14,466 nucleotides of DNA from assembly GCA_927911475.1 (NCBI GenBank), contig CAKMPP010000149.1, forward strand, positions 1 through 14,466, in the 5' to 3' direction. Under the pieces are notes generated by a model that did not search any database, was not told the origin of the DNA, and was given only the letters and a program-made list of their open reading frames with translations. The stretch is from an uncultured Solobacterium sp. Its GTDB lineage: Bacteria; Bacillota_I; Bacilli_A; Erysipelotrichales; Erysipelotrichaceae. Of the stretch, positions 6,275-13,654 are shown one piece after another (position 1 is the first letter of the stretch; each line of letters begins with the position of its first letter). A program made the position numbers and the translations under genes.

Positions 6275-7357
6275 TTAACCTCTTCTAAAGAAACCAGGAA
6301 TACTGTCGCTAGCATCAGAAGATGAAGAACCAAATACAGCAGAGTCATCATTTTGTAATGAAACACCACTTGCTGACTTTGTAGAAGGCGCTGCCTTCTT
6401 TTCTTCTTCCTTCTTAGGTTCAGACAATTCGAAACCTGTAGCGATAACAGAAACGATAATTGCATCGCCAATCTTGTCGTTAATAGCTACACCGAAGATG
6501 ATATCGATATCATTACCAGCTGCTTCACGGATGAAGTCAACAGCTTCAGATGCATCGAATGCGGACATGCTTGTACCACCAGTAACGTTGATGATAGCAC
6601 TCTTGGCACCTGCAATCTGTGCTTCTAGTAATGGAGATTGAATAGCGCGTGCTGCAGCTTCTCTAGCCTTGTCATCGCCATCAGCCATACCGATACCAAA
6701 TAATGCGGAACCTTGACCTTCCATAACACTCTTAATATCTGCAAAGTCCAAGTTAATCATTGCTGGAACAGCAATTAAGTCAGTAATTGTCTGTACACCT
6801 TGACGTAAGATATTATCTGCTTCCTTAAACGCATCCTGGAATGGAATATGTCCAATTACTTCTAATACTTTATTATTAGAAATGATGATTAATGAGTCTA
6901 CATACTCCTTGAGCTGTTCAAGACCCTGTTCAGCATTTCTTTCTCTTCTCTTACCTTCGAAATTGAATGGCTTTGTAACGATACCTACTGTTAAGCATCC
7001 AAGTTCCTTAGCGATCTTTGCGAATAATGGAGCTGCACCTGTACCAGTTCCGCCACCCATACCTGCTGTAAGGAATACCATGTCGGCACCTTCCATAGAT
7101 TTACGGATTGCATCTTCACTTTCTACAGCTGCCTTGCGTCCATTATCTGGGTTTCCACCAGCGCCAAGACCTTCTTTACCTAACTGAATCTTATTTGCAA
7201 CTGGAGAAATATCCATTGCCTGAAGATCAGTATTAGCGATATAGAATTCAACACCCTGCACGCCTTCCTGTACCATGCGGTTTACAGCGTTGCTACCTGC
7301 TCCGCCGACACCAAATACCTTGATTTTTGCTACCTGGTTGTAAGTTAATTCTGCCAT
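6275..7357 (-). CDS. ftsZ: Cell division protein FtsZ (tubulin-like GTPase)
   Basis: FtsZ polymerises into the cytokinetic Z-ring under the membrane. The 360-residue protein shows the N-terminal nucleotide-binding half with GVGGAGSNAVNRM (16-28), the tubulin signature GGGTGTG (101-107), KPFNFEGKRR (129-138), and the catalytic T7 loop NLDFAD (202-207, D204 and D207). The C-terminal half follows, then a short acidic and serine-rich linker (about 312-350) and a terminal peptide SIPGFFRRG that matches the conserved tail docking FtsA, SepF and other partners. The linker is short compared with many FtsZ proteins. The ATG follows GGAGAGGT by 7 nt. It lies 18 nt after ftsA, the usual pairing, and a strong hairpin terminator follows its stop. 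Confidence 0.98.
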   Translation of the reverse strand: MAELTYNQVAKIKVFGVGGAGSNAVNRMVQEGVQGVEFYIANTDLQAMDISPVANKIQLGKEGLGAGGNPDNGRKAAVESEDAIRKSMEGADMVFLTAGMGGGTGTGAAPLFAKIAKELGCLTVGIVTKPFNFEGKRRERNAEQGLEQLKEYVDSLIIISNNKVLEVIGHIPFQDAFKEADNILRQGVQTITDLIAVPAMINLDFADIKSVMEGQGSALFGIGMADGDDKAREAAARAIQSPLLEAQIAGAKSAIINVTGGTSMSAFDASEAVDFIREAAGNDIDIIFGVAINDKIGDAIIVSVIATGFELSEPKKEEEKKAAPSTKSASGVSLQNDDSAVFGSSSSDASDSIPGFFRRG

Positions 7358-7375
7358 AACGTTTACCTCTCCAAT

Positions 7376-8638
7376 TTATTTCTTTCCATCGAGAAACAAT
7401 CCCTTGAGTTTATTTGTCAAGGTATCTTCTTTCGTAGTCTCTACCTTTCTGTCGCGGTAGGATACGTTTTTGATAAAAGCATCAAGATCTAAGCTGTTTT
7501 CAGTCTGACCGATAATAGGTAATCTATCTTGGTAGGCATAGAACAATCCGAGACATGCGGTTAATGCTGCGTTTCTTCCCCCTAATGTTTCCGGAATATA
7601 ATCTCTAACTTCTACATTTAGGCGCTTGCTTAAAAGGTTTTCTAAACCTTCAGTTTCGCCACCTTCACCAGTAATAATAACAGTTGTTTCACCTGCTTGC
7701 AAGATTCCTTCGCAAGTTTCTGTAATTGCATTCAGCCATGTTTCAATATTAGGTCTAATGCAGTCAACTAACTCCTGTTCACTGATGGTTCTATTTTCAC
7801 CATTATCATTCCAAATGTGGATGATATTTGAAGAGCAAACCGTCTGATCAAGTCTTGCACTATACTTGATTAACTCAATTGCACTCTTCATATTCATGCC
7901 ATATTTTTCAACAGCTGCGTTTGCAATATTTCCAAGTCCCATTGGTAAGATTGTAGACGCCGCAAATCTTCCCTTATAAAGTAGACCTAACGTTGTTGAT
8001 TCACGTTCTACCTTTAAGATAATCACTTGGCGATCAACTGACTGTTCAAATAGAGCAGCTTCTTTACCAACTGCGTAGATATCCGCAAAGATATCCATTA
8101 CCTTAAGACCAGCATTCTCTACACAAGTTACTAAGTCATACGCAAACTTACGGTCTGCACACAATAAATCAATATCCACGATTAACTGAGAGCACTTTTC
8201 TCCAAGAGGAATACGACGTGTGGTCATACCATTCACTGTATACTTCACGCATACCGTCTGAATCAAAGCACTATCATTACCGATATTTACTGCTTCTGCT
8301 TTCTTAATCGCATTGCGTACGTCTTGAATTGTTACTGTTCCATCGATACCTTCGATATCAACCGTGGATTTCAAAGAGATACGCTTTAAATTAAATGCAG
8401 GGATTGCAAGAATTACCTGCTGTACACTAGCACCAACCATCTTCTTAGCAGATGCTGCTGCCTGTTTGATAGAACCAATCAAAGCCTGTTGGTCTGTAAT
8501 GCCATTATAAGAGAGCCCGCTACATGGTACTCTTTCAACCTTTATAATATTAAATCTGGTATTGAAAAACTCACCAATTACCAATCGAACCTCATGGTCA
8601 GCGGCCTCAATTGCCGCATAAATTTGTTTATCTGTCAC
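7376..8638 (-). CDS. ftsA: Divergent FtsA-like cell division protein
   Basis: FtsA is an actin-like protein that anchors FtsZ to the membrane. Assignment rests on position directly before ftsZ, the 420-residue length, an SHS2-like insertion (about 36-80, RVPCSGLSYNGI to VILAIP), the actin-fold C-terminal half with LPMGLGNIANA (231-241) and ITGEGGETEGLE (322-333), and a C-terminal amphipathic stretch KLKGLFLDGKK (410-420) like the FtsA membrane-targeting helix. The protein is strongly diverged: the first phosphate loop, normally DxGT/S, reads AIEAADHEV (9-17), and the second, normally DxGGGTT, reads KVERESTT (209-216). ATP binding may be reduced or lost. The start is GTG at 8638-8636, 7 nt after AAAGGAGA. 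Upstream, TAAAAT at 8672-8667 is a weak -10 candidate without a clear -35. Confidence 0.8.
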   Translation of the reverse strand: MTDKQIYAAIEAADHEVRLVIGEFFNTRFNIIKVERVPCSGLSYNGITDQQALIGSIKQAAASAKKMVGASVQQVILAIPAFNLKRISLKSTVDIEGIDGTVTIQDVRNAIKKAEAVNIGNDSALIQTVCVKYTVNGMTTRRIPLGEKCSQLIVDIDLLCADRKFAYDLVTCVENAGLKVMDIFADIYAVGKEAALFEQSVDRQVIILKVERESTTLGLLYKGRFAASTILPMGLGNIANAAVEKYGMNMKSAIELIKYSARLDQTVCSSNIIHIWNDNGENRTISEQELVDCIRPNIETWLNAITETCEGILQAGETTVIITGEGGETEGLENLLSKRLNVEVRDYIPETLGGRNAALTACLGLFYAYQDRLPIIGQTENSLDLDAFIKNVSYRDRKVETTKEDTLTNKLKGLFLDGKK

Positions 8639-8803
8639 CGTGAAGTCTCCTTTCAGTTATATTCGTATTTTATCACATTTACATTTCAAAAAGTAGTCGA
8701 TTACCACCCATAAACAGCCTATTTTCATAGAATTTACATAATTCATTTCTGTATCTTCTACATGATTCTTTGAAAAACAGAATCTAACTAGTATTTTTTT
8801 TGG

Positions 8804-8832
8804 TTGCATTTACAAGTAATATATGGTATCTT
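8804..8832 (+). promoter_or_regulatory. Promoter of rpmB
   Basis: TTGCAT (8804-8809) and TATCTT (8827-8832) are 17 nt apart, and TGG directly before the -10 gives an extended -10 element. The predicted start is near 8839, leaving about 28 nt before the rpmB start with its ribosome site. It is the only good plus-strand promoter in the ftsA–rpmB gap (8639-8866). Confidence 0.62.
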
Positions 8833-8866
8833 TTGTAAGCAAATTATAAGTAAAGGAGGTTATGGT

Positions 8867-9070
8867 ATGTCCAGAGTATGTGCTGTATCCGGTAAGAAAG
8901 CAATGTCAGGAAACAGACGTTCCCACTCCCTACGTGCTACTCGTCGTAAGTGGAATGTGAACTTACAAAAGGTTCACATGATCGTTGATGGCAAGCCACA
9001 GACAGTTAAGATCTCAGCTCGCGCATTAAAGACATTAAAGGCAGGAGCTAAGGCTAACGCTGCTGAGTAA
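8867..9070 (+). CDS. rpmB: 50S ribosomal protein L28
   Basis: L28 is a small basic protein of the large ribosomal subunit. The 67-residue product begins MSRVCAVSGKKAMSGN and contains RRSHSLRATRRKW, NLQKVHMIVDGKP and the conserved SARALKTLKAG near the end, matching Firmicutes L28. It has a single cysteine (C5), so it is of the form without the four-cysteine zinc site. The start is set by AAAGGAGG (8852-8859), 7 nt before ATG 8867; an upstream in-frame TTG at 8804 lies in the promoter -35 and is not a start. It is the only plus-strand gene in the window, divergent from ftsA and convergent with thiN. The thiN–rpmB neighbourhood is also found in Bacillus subtilis, where spoVM lies between; no such gene fits here. 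Confidence 0.97.
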   Translation: MSRVCAVSGKKAMSGNRRSHSLRATRRKWNVNLQKVHMIVDGKPQTVKISARALKTLKAGAKANAAE

Positions 9071-9084
9071 TCGCCGGTTATATG

Positions 9085-9115
9085 AAAAAAGAATTCCCCG
9101 AAGGGAATTTTTTTT
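9085..9115. terminator. Bidirectional terminator shared by rpmB and thiN
   Basis: AATTCCC (9092-9098) pairs with GGGAATT (9103-9109) around a CGAA loop. The stem is flanked by A6 on the left (9085-9090) and a T run on the right (9108-9115), so it has the hairpin-plus-U-tract form on both strands. The T run overlaps the TAA of thiN (9114-9116), which is an economical convergent arrangement. Confidence 0.88.
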
Positions 9116-9722
9116 ATGCATCTTTTGATTGTATAACAGTTACCTTGCCTGCATGCACAGTCACAATACCTCTATCTTCTAGAATTTCATTAGAGGTTGT
9201 ATAAGTATCTTTGTTTGTAAGTTGTTGTTTATCTAAAGGATATTTCAACCCTTCTAAGCTAATGGTTGCCTCATCCTCGGTAAAGAATGAGATATATGTA
9301 TAATCACACTTATCAATAGAATGAACACCTTCAGCTAGTGAATAGATAAAGTTATTTTGATCATGGAGATATACTGTTGCAGGAAAACGTGATACCAGAC
9401 GCAAATTAATCATCGCATGGTCTAATCTTCCACCCAGTCCACCATAGAGGTGGATTTTTTGATAACCCTTCTGGATGGCATACATGACTGCAGCTTCACT
9501 ATCTGTATCATCCTTGATTGGATTCAGTTGAATTAACGTATCACTATATTCCTTGATATACGCTAAATCACTTTCTTCAACAGAATCAAAATCTCCAATC
9601 GCCAGTAACATCCTCTTGCCATTTCTTGCAAGCGTTAATGCGCCTTTATCTACACCAATGTATTTTTCAGCAGTCGGAATCGATTCACAACGCTTTAAGA
9701 TGATAGCTACTGAAGTTTCCAT
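9114..9722 (-). CDS. thiN: Thiamine pyrophosphokinase
   Basis: The enzyme transfers pyrophosphate from ATP to thiamine, making the cofactor thiamine diphosphate. The 202-residue protein carries the family motifs: GVDKGA (23-28), AIGDFDS (41-47), the acidic DDTDSEAA (71-78) that binds the metal-nucleotide, and YGGLGGRLDHAMINL (93-107). A C-terminal beta domain closes with a TTSNE (about 175-179) segment, where the family places thiamine-binding residues. It overlaps the 3' end of rpe by 16 nt, so its translation is probably coupled to rpe. Its stop codon lies in the shared terminator with rpmB. The operon partner rpe leads to pentose phosphate steps; transketolase there uses thiamine diphosphate, which offers one functional link (inference). 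Confidence 0.95.
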   Translation of the reverse strand: METSVAIILKRCESIPTAEKYIGVDKGALTLARNGKRMLLAIGDFDSVEESDLAYIKEYSDTLIQLNPIKDDTDSEAAVMYAIQKGYQKIHLYGGLGGRLDHAMINLRLVSRFPATVYLHDQNNFIYSLAEGVHSIDKCDYTYISFFTEDEATISLEGLKYPLDKQQLTNKDTYTTSNEILEDRGIVTVHAGKVTVIQSKDA

Positions 9723-10360
9723 AACTTCTCACATACTTCGTGGATATCATTCTTGAATACATAAGAACCTGCCACAAGTACATCTGCCCCTGCTGAAGCA
9801 CATAAAGCACCTGTTTCTTCGTTGATACCACCATCCACTTCAATATGTGTATCAAGACCCTCTTCATTTAACCATGTGCGAAGTGTACGAATACGTTCTA
9901 GTGCCTCTGGCATAAACTTCTGGCCACCAAAACCTGGTTCTACACTCATAATTAAGAACAAGTCAAAATCATGCAAGAATGGCTTTAATACTTCAATTGG
10001 AGTCTGAGGCTTTAATGTTAGTCCTGCTTTTTTTCCTTGGTCATGGATATGTTTTGCAAGTGCTTTAATTTCTTCTTTATCGTAAATAGTTTCAACGTGG
10101 AAGGTAATCTGGTCTGCACCAGCATTCATAAATACATCGGCGAACATCTTAGGGTCAGTTACCATCAAATGAACATCTTTAAATAATGGTGATAGTTTTA
10201 CAAAACCTTTTAGGATGTCTGGTCCAAATGTTAAGTTCTTTACAAAGTGTCCATCCATGACATCAAAGTGCATCCACTCTGCCTTGGAAGCATTTAGTAA
10301 TTCACATTGTTCAGTCATATGACTGTAATCTAAAGATAATACGGATGGTGCAACAATCAT
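9707..10360 (-). CDS. rpe: Ribulose-phosphate 3-epimerase
   Basis: Rpe interconverts ribulose 5-phosphate and xylulose 5-phosphate in the pentose phosphate pathway. The 217-residue TIM barrel has the expected active site: S9 in APSVLSLDYS, H31 and D33 in MHFDVMDGHFV with catalytic D36, H64 in DVHLMV, the phosphate-loop region MSVEPGFGGQ (138-147), and the second catalytic aspartate D176 in EVDGGIN. Length is normal. Its ATG (10360-10358) overlaps the TGA of rsgA as ATGA, so it is read by reinitiation or coupled translation, and thiN overlaps its own 3' end. The rsgA–rpe–thiN order matches that of Bacillus subtilis. Confidence 0.97.
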   Translation of the reverse strand: MIVAPSVLSLDYSHMTEQCELLNASKAEWMHFDVMDGHFVKNLTFGPDILKGFVKLSPLFKDVHLMVTDPKMFADVFMNAGADQITFHVETIYDKEEIKALAKHIHDQGKKAGLTLKPQTPIEVLKPFLHDFDLFLIMSVEPGFGGQKFMPEALERIRTLRTWLNEEGLDTHIEVDGGINEETGALCASAGADVLVAGSYVFKNDIHEVCEKLWKLQ

Positions 10361-11220
10361 AAGTATTTCTCCCTTCTCTCTTGAATAATCTGTAAAACGC
10401 CAAGATAGTTCTCATAGCGTTCTCTAGATATTTTACCTGCTTCTACCGCTTCTTTAATTCTACATCCTGGTTCATTTTGATGAACACAGTCATTGAAGCG
10501 GCAATCATGTAGGTATGGTACAAAGTCTGGTACATATTCAGCTAGTTCGTGTGCTTGAATATGCGAAAAATCCAAGGAACTAAAGCCTGGTGTATCTGCC
10601 ACAAGTCCCCCTGCAACCTCGTGTAATTCATTATGTCTTGTGGTATGCTTACCTCTTCCAAGTGCCTTTGAAATCTCTTGTGTCGCAAGATGGAATGATG
10701 GCTCTAACTGGTTTAATAACGTACTCTTACCAGCACCACTTTGGCCAGTTAATACAGAAATCTTATCTGTTAAAATTCCGGCAATCGATGGATCCAAGCT
10801 ACCTTTGGCGGTACGGATGACCTTCATCGCACCTTTTTCATAGGCTTGAATCTGTTCTTCTACTTCTTGGCTAAAGCCTAAATCACATTTTGTAATAATC
10901 AAAACTGGTTCTACGCCAGCGTGCATGATAAGCATACTTAAGCGGTCAATTAACGCAGTTGAAAAATCAGGATCTTTTACACTCATTACAATGAGTGCTT
11001 GGTCAACATTCGCTACTGCTGGACGTATTAAGCGGTTTCTTCGAGGCATGATTTTCTGAATGACAAAGCGACCATCAATTTCTTCGCACTCCACTAAATC
11101 TCCAGCTACAGGCGCATCTTGGCGACGCACTTTACCCATTACAATCGCATCAAAATACTTCTTATCAGAAGTTAAGATACGATAATTCTTTGATACGATT
11201 TTTGTAATTCGTGCAATCAT
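10357..11220 (-). CDS. rsgA: Ribosome small subunit-dependent GTPase RsgA
   Basis: RsgA is a circularly permuted GTPase that acts late in 30S subunit maturation. The 287-residue protein has an N-terminal OB fold (about 1-65), then the permuted G motifs: G4 TKCD (110-113), G1 GQSGAGKST (159-167), G2 region GRGKHTTR (188-195) and G3 DTPGF (209-213). A C-terminal zinc site follows with C240, C245, H247 and C253. The ATG at 11220-11218 is preferred because AAGGAG (11231-11226) lies 5 nt upstream; the in-frame GTG at 11226 is inside that site. The site overlaps the TAA of prkC, so the two are close-coupled. In B. subtilis the equivalent protein (CpgA) is a substrate of the kinase encoded next door, which fits this operon. 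Confidence 0.97.
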   Translation of the reverse strand: MIARITKIVSKNYRILTSDKKYFDAIVMGKVRRQDAPVAGDLVECEEIDGRFVIQKIMPRRNRLIRPAVANVDQALIVMSVKDPDFSTALIDRLSMLIMHAGVEPVLIITKCDLGFSQEVEEQIQAYEKGAMKVIRTAKGSLDPSIAGILTDKISVLTGQSGAGKSTLLNQLEPSFHLATQEISKALGRGKHTTRHNELHEVAGGLVADTPGFSSLDFSHIQAHELAEYVPDFVPYLHDCRFNDCVHQNEPGCRIKEAVEAGKISRERYENYLGVLQIIQERREKYL

Positions 11221-11229
11221 AAGCACTCC

Positions 11230-12906
11230 TTAGTAAAAGTATAATGTGACATAACTATCCTTTTTCTGTGTATATTCACTTCCTGCGGCTGGCATTGTCT
11301 CAATGACAGTTCCAACTTTGATTTTATCAATTTCACTCTGAGGTAAAGAAGAAGTATCACGGTGGGCACGTACAACGCTAACACCCATCGCTTCTAATTG
11401 CGCTGTCGCTTCTTCAATTGGTTTACCTACGATATCTGCTGGGATTGTAACCTTTACATATGGCACATAGTATAGCGTCACATCCGTTACACCAGCTATA
11501 TCATAGAGTTCTCCAGGTGCTACACCTTCTTGACGGATGATGGTACCAGGTTTTTTATCACTCTGTTCTTCTTTCTCAATGAGGTGAATTGTAGATGGTA
11601 GAGATGCCTTTACATCATCAATGTTTCTTCCAACATAGTTTGGCATTTCTTCCCCAACACCACTGGATACAATAAGCTTCACTTTTGAATGACGCTCTAC
11701 TTCACTAGAACTAGCAGGTTCTGTACTGATTACAACACCTTCAATACTATCTTTCGATAGTTGATAGATAATGTTTTCTTGGTCAACTTCAAGATCTTGT
11801 TCTTCTAGGGCTGTGGTTGCTTGTGTTACATCCATGTCGGTAACATTAGGCACAGTAACCATCTTGGATTTAGGTGGTAGAATACCAGCTAAAAACAGTC
11901 CTACAATTAACGCAAACAATGCAAATAACACCACAATTGCAGTGATATAGATTTTCGTACGTTTATTCGCCACACGTGAAAGAGATGTACTTCTTGTCAT
12001 TGCAACCTTCGCATCATCTTTTTCTTGTTTTGTTGGTGTTTTATCAATTGGATCTTTCAGACTTAATGGCTTATCATTTTGATGTTCTGGCGACATGCAC
12101 TTCTCTAAATCCTTTAACATCTCATCACAACTTTGATAACGCAACTTTGGATTCTTCGCAGTTGCGCGGATGATGATATTCTCTACAGATTGTGGAACAC
12201 TTGGATTTGCCTTACGTACACTTGGCATAGGTTCTCTCATATGTTGTAGTGCAATCTGTACAGCCTGATCTGCCTTAAAAGGAACATCTCCTGTTAACAT
12301 CTCATAGAACACGATACCCAAGGCATAGATATCTGATTGTGGAGAAGCTGGCTCACCCTTTGCAAGTTCAGGTGCTAGGTAATGAACCGAACCCATAACA
12401 TTATTTGCTTGTGTTAATTGTGCACTACCCTTGGCAGTTGCGATACCAAAGTCAAGAATCTTTAAAGAACCATCAGACTTAACAATCACATTCTGTGGTT
12501 TGATGTCACGGTGAATAATGCCACGCTTATGTGCTTCCGCAACTGCAGAAGTTAATTGTTTCATTGTATCGACCGCTTCTAGATTCAATAAAGGTGCACG
12601 GTCGCGAATCACTTTCTTTAAAGTTTTACCAGCCACATATTCCATAACGATATAGTGATGATTCTTATATTCACCAACATCATAGATTTCTACAATATTT
12701 GGATGCGCTAATGTAGTGGCAGCTTGTGCTTCACGTTCAAAACGCAAGATACTAATCGCATCTGTACTTTGATCAGAGCGCAGAATCTTGATTGCGACAT
12801 GACGATTTAAAATTGTATCGATAGCCAAGAATACATCAGCCATACCACCTTGACCAATATGTTGAACAACTTCATAACGGTTAGCGACTACATTCTTTTT
12901 GTTCAT
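11230..12906 (-). CDS. prkC: Membrane Ser/Thr protein kinase with PASTA domains
   Basis: This is a eukaryote-like kinase that senses muropeptides or lipid II outside and phosphorylates division, wall and translation proteins inside. The 558 residues comprise a cytoplasmic kinase domain (about 11-270) with a glycine loop GQGGMADV (18-25), the lysine K40 in VAIK, catalytic HRD (132-134), DFG (152-154) and APE (178-180). A threonine-bearing activation loop with SAQLTQ and GSVHYLAPE lies within it. A charged juxtamembrane linker (about 271-318) follows, then one membrane helix (319-342) and three extracellular PASTA repeats (about 349-415, 416-485 and 487-558). All key residues are present. Its ATG overlaps the TGA of the phosphatase gene by 4 nt, the conserved kinase–phosphatase pair. 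Called Stk1 or StkP in other Firmicutes. Confidence 0.97.
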   Translation of the reverse strand: MNKKNVVANRYEVVQHIGQGGMADVFLAIDTILNRHVAIKILRSDQSTDAISILRFEREAQAATTLAHPNIVEIYDVGEYKNHHYIVMEYVAGKTLKKVIRDRAPLLNLEAVDTMKQLTSAVAEAHKRGIIHRDIKPQNVIVKSDGSLKILDFGIATAKGSAQLTQANNVMGSVHYLAPELAKGEPASPQSDIYALGIVFYEMLTGDVPFKADQAVQIALQHMREPMPSVRKANPSVPQSVENIIIRATAKNPKLRYQSCDEMLKDLEKCMSPEHQNDKPLSLKDPIDKTPTKQEKDDAKVAMTRSTSLSRVANKRTKIYITAIVVLFALFALIVGLFLAGILPPKSKMVTVPNVTDMDVTQATTALEEQDLEVDQENIIYQLSKDSIEGVVISTEPASSSEVERHSKVKLIVSSGVGEEMPNYVGRNIDDVKASLPSTIHLIEKEEQSDKKPGTIIRQEGVAPGELYDIAGVTDVTLYYVPYVKVTIPADIVGKPIEEATAQLEAMGVSVVRAHRDTSSLPQSEIDKIKVGTVIETMPAAGSEYTQKKDSYVTLYFY

Positions 12907-13652
12907 AGTGTGTAGCCTCCCGCAAAGTCTAATAAAATGACTGTTGTATTATCAAAACCACCCGCTTCTAAAGCTAGTTTAATTAGCTTACGGGCACGTA
13001 ATGAAGGATCTTTATGTGGATCGATTACAACGCGTAATACTGTCTTTTCAGGCACATAGCCATGCAGACCATCACTACATAAAAGGATTCCATCCATCTT
13101 CTCAATATGATGTGTAATATCACACTTTACATCTTCCCAAACACCTAAAGCATTGGTTAATACGTTACGACGTGGGAATGTTTTGGCTTCCTCAGGCGTA
13201 ATCTCATGATGCATTAACATGTCATTTACTAATGTATGGTCGACCGTTAACTGCTTCATCTTACCTGCATTCCACCAAGCATATGCACGAGAATCCCCAA
13301 TGTTTACAATAAATGTACCGATATGCGTAATGAGAGCAGCACATAACGTTGTGCCCATACCTTTCAGGTCTGCATGTTGCTTACCGTAATCGAAGATTGC
13401 GGAATTACAGATTTTCACTTCACGATTGAGCCATAGTTTCACTTCTTCCGCATCTCGAAACTGTTCTGTCTCAGAGAATACACGCGAAAAATGGGCTACC
13501 GCCATTCTACTAGCAATATCCCCACCTAAATTTCCGCCAATACCATCTGCGACAATTGCGAACACTTCACCCGCTACATTTGTCGCAATGACATAACTAT
13601 CTTGGTTACTTTTACGTACCAATCCTTTGTCTGTTATTCCATAGTATTTCAT
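12903..13652 (-). CDS. prpC: PP2C-family Ser/Thr phosphatase
   Basis: This metal-dependent PPM/PP2C phosphatase is expected to reverse the phosphorylation made by the adjacent PASTA kinase. The 249-residue protein has the metal-binding aspartates of the family: D18 in NQDS, D36 in VADGIGG (34-40), D194 in CSDGLHGY and D234 in GGFDNTT. MGTTLCAAL (99-107) and NIGDSRAY (117-124) are the other landmark motifs. Length is normal for the bacterial stand-alone type (Stp). It starts 2 nt after the rlmN stop, with an AAAGGGT site lying within the rlmN tail at a rather long distance, and overlaps prkC by 4 nt. Confidence 0.96.
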   Translation of the reverse strand: MKYYGITDKGLVRKSNQDSYVIATNVAGEVFAIVADGIGGNLGGDIASRMAVAHFSRVFSETEQFRDAEEVKLWLNREVKICNSAIFDYGKQHADLKGMGTTLCAALITHIGTFIVNIGDSRAYAWWNAGKMKQLTVDHTLVNDMLMHHEITPEEAKTFPRRNVLTNALGVWEDVKCDITHHIEKMDGILLCSDGLHGYVPEKTVLRVVIDPHKDPSLRARKLIKLALEAGGFDNTTVILLDFAGGYTL

Positions 13653-13654
13653 GT

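Noticed and set aside
6223..6471. Minus-strand frame of 82 codons over the ftsZ 3' end.
   Set aside because: It lies in another frame of the ftsZ linker region and spans the terminator; no ribosome site or family resemblance.
8764..8784. GATTCT/AGAATC inverted repeat followed by a T8 run in the ftsA–rpmB gap.
   Set aside because: The stem is only 6 bp AT-rich with a 9-nt loop, the T run is 10 nt or more away, and no plus-strand gene ends before it, so it is not a supported terminator or operator.
9071..9113. A spoVM-like mini gene between thiN and rpmB, as in Bacillus.
   Set aside because: The 43-nt gap holds only the shared terminator; there is no room for it.
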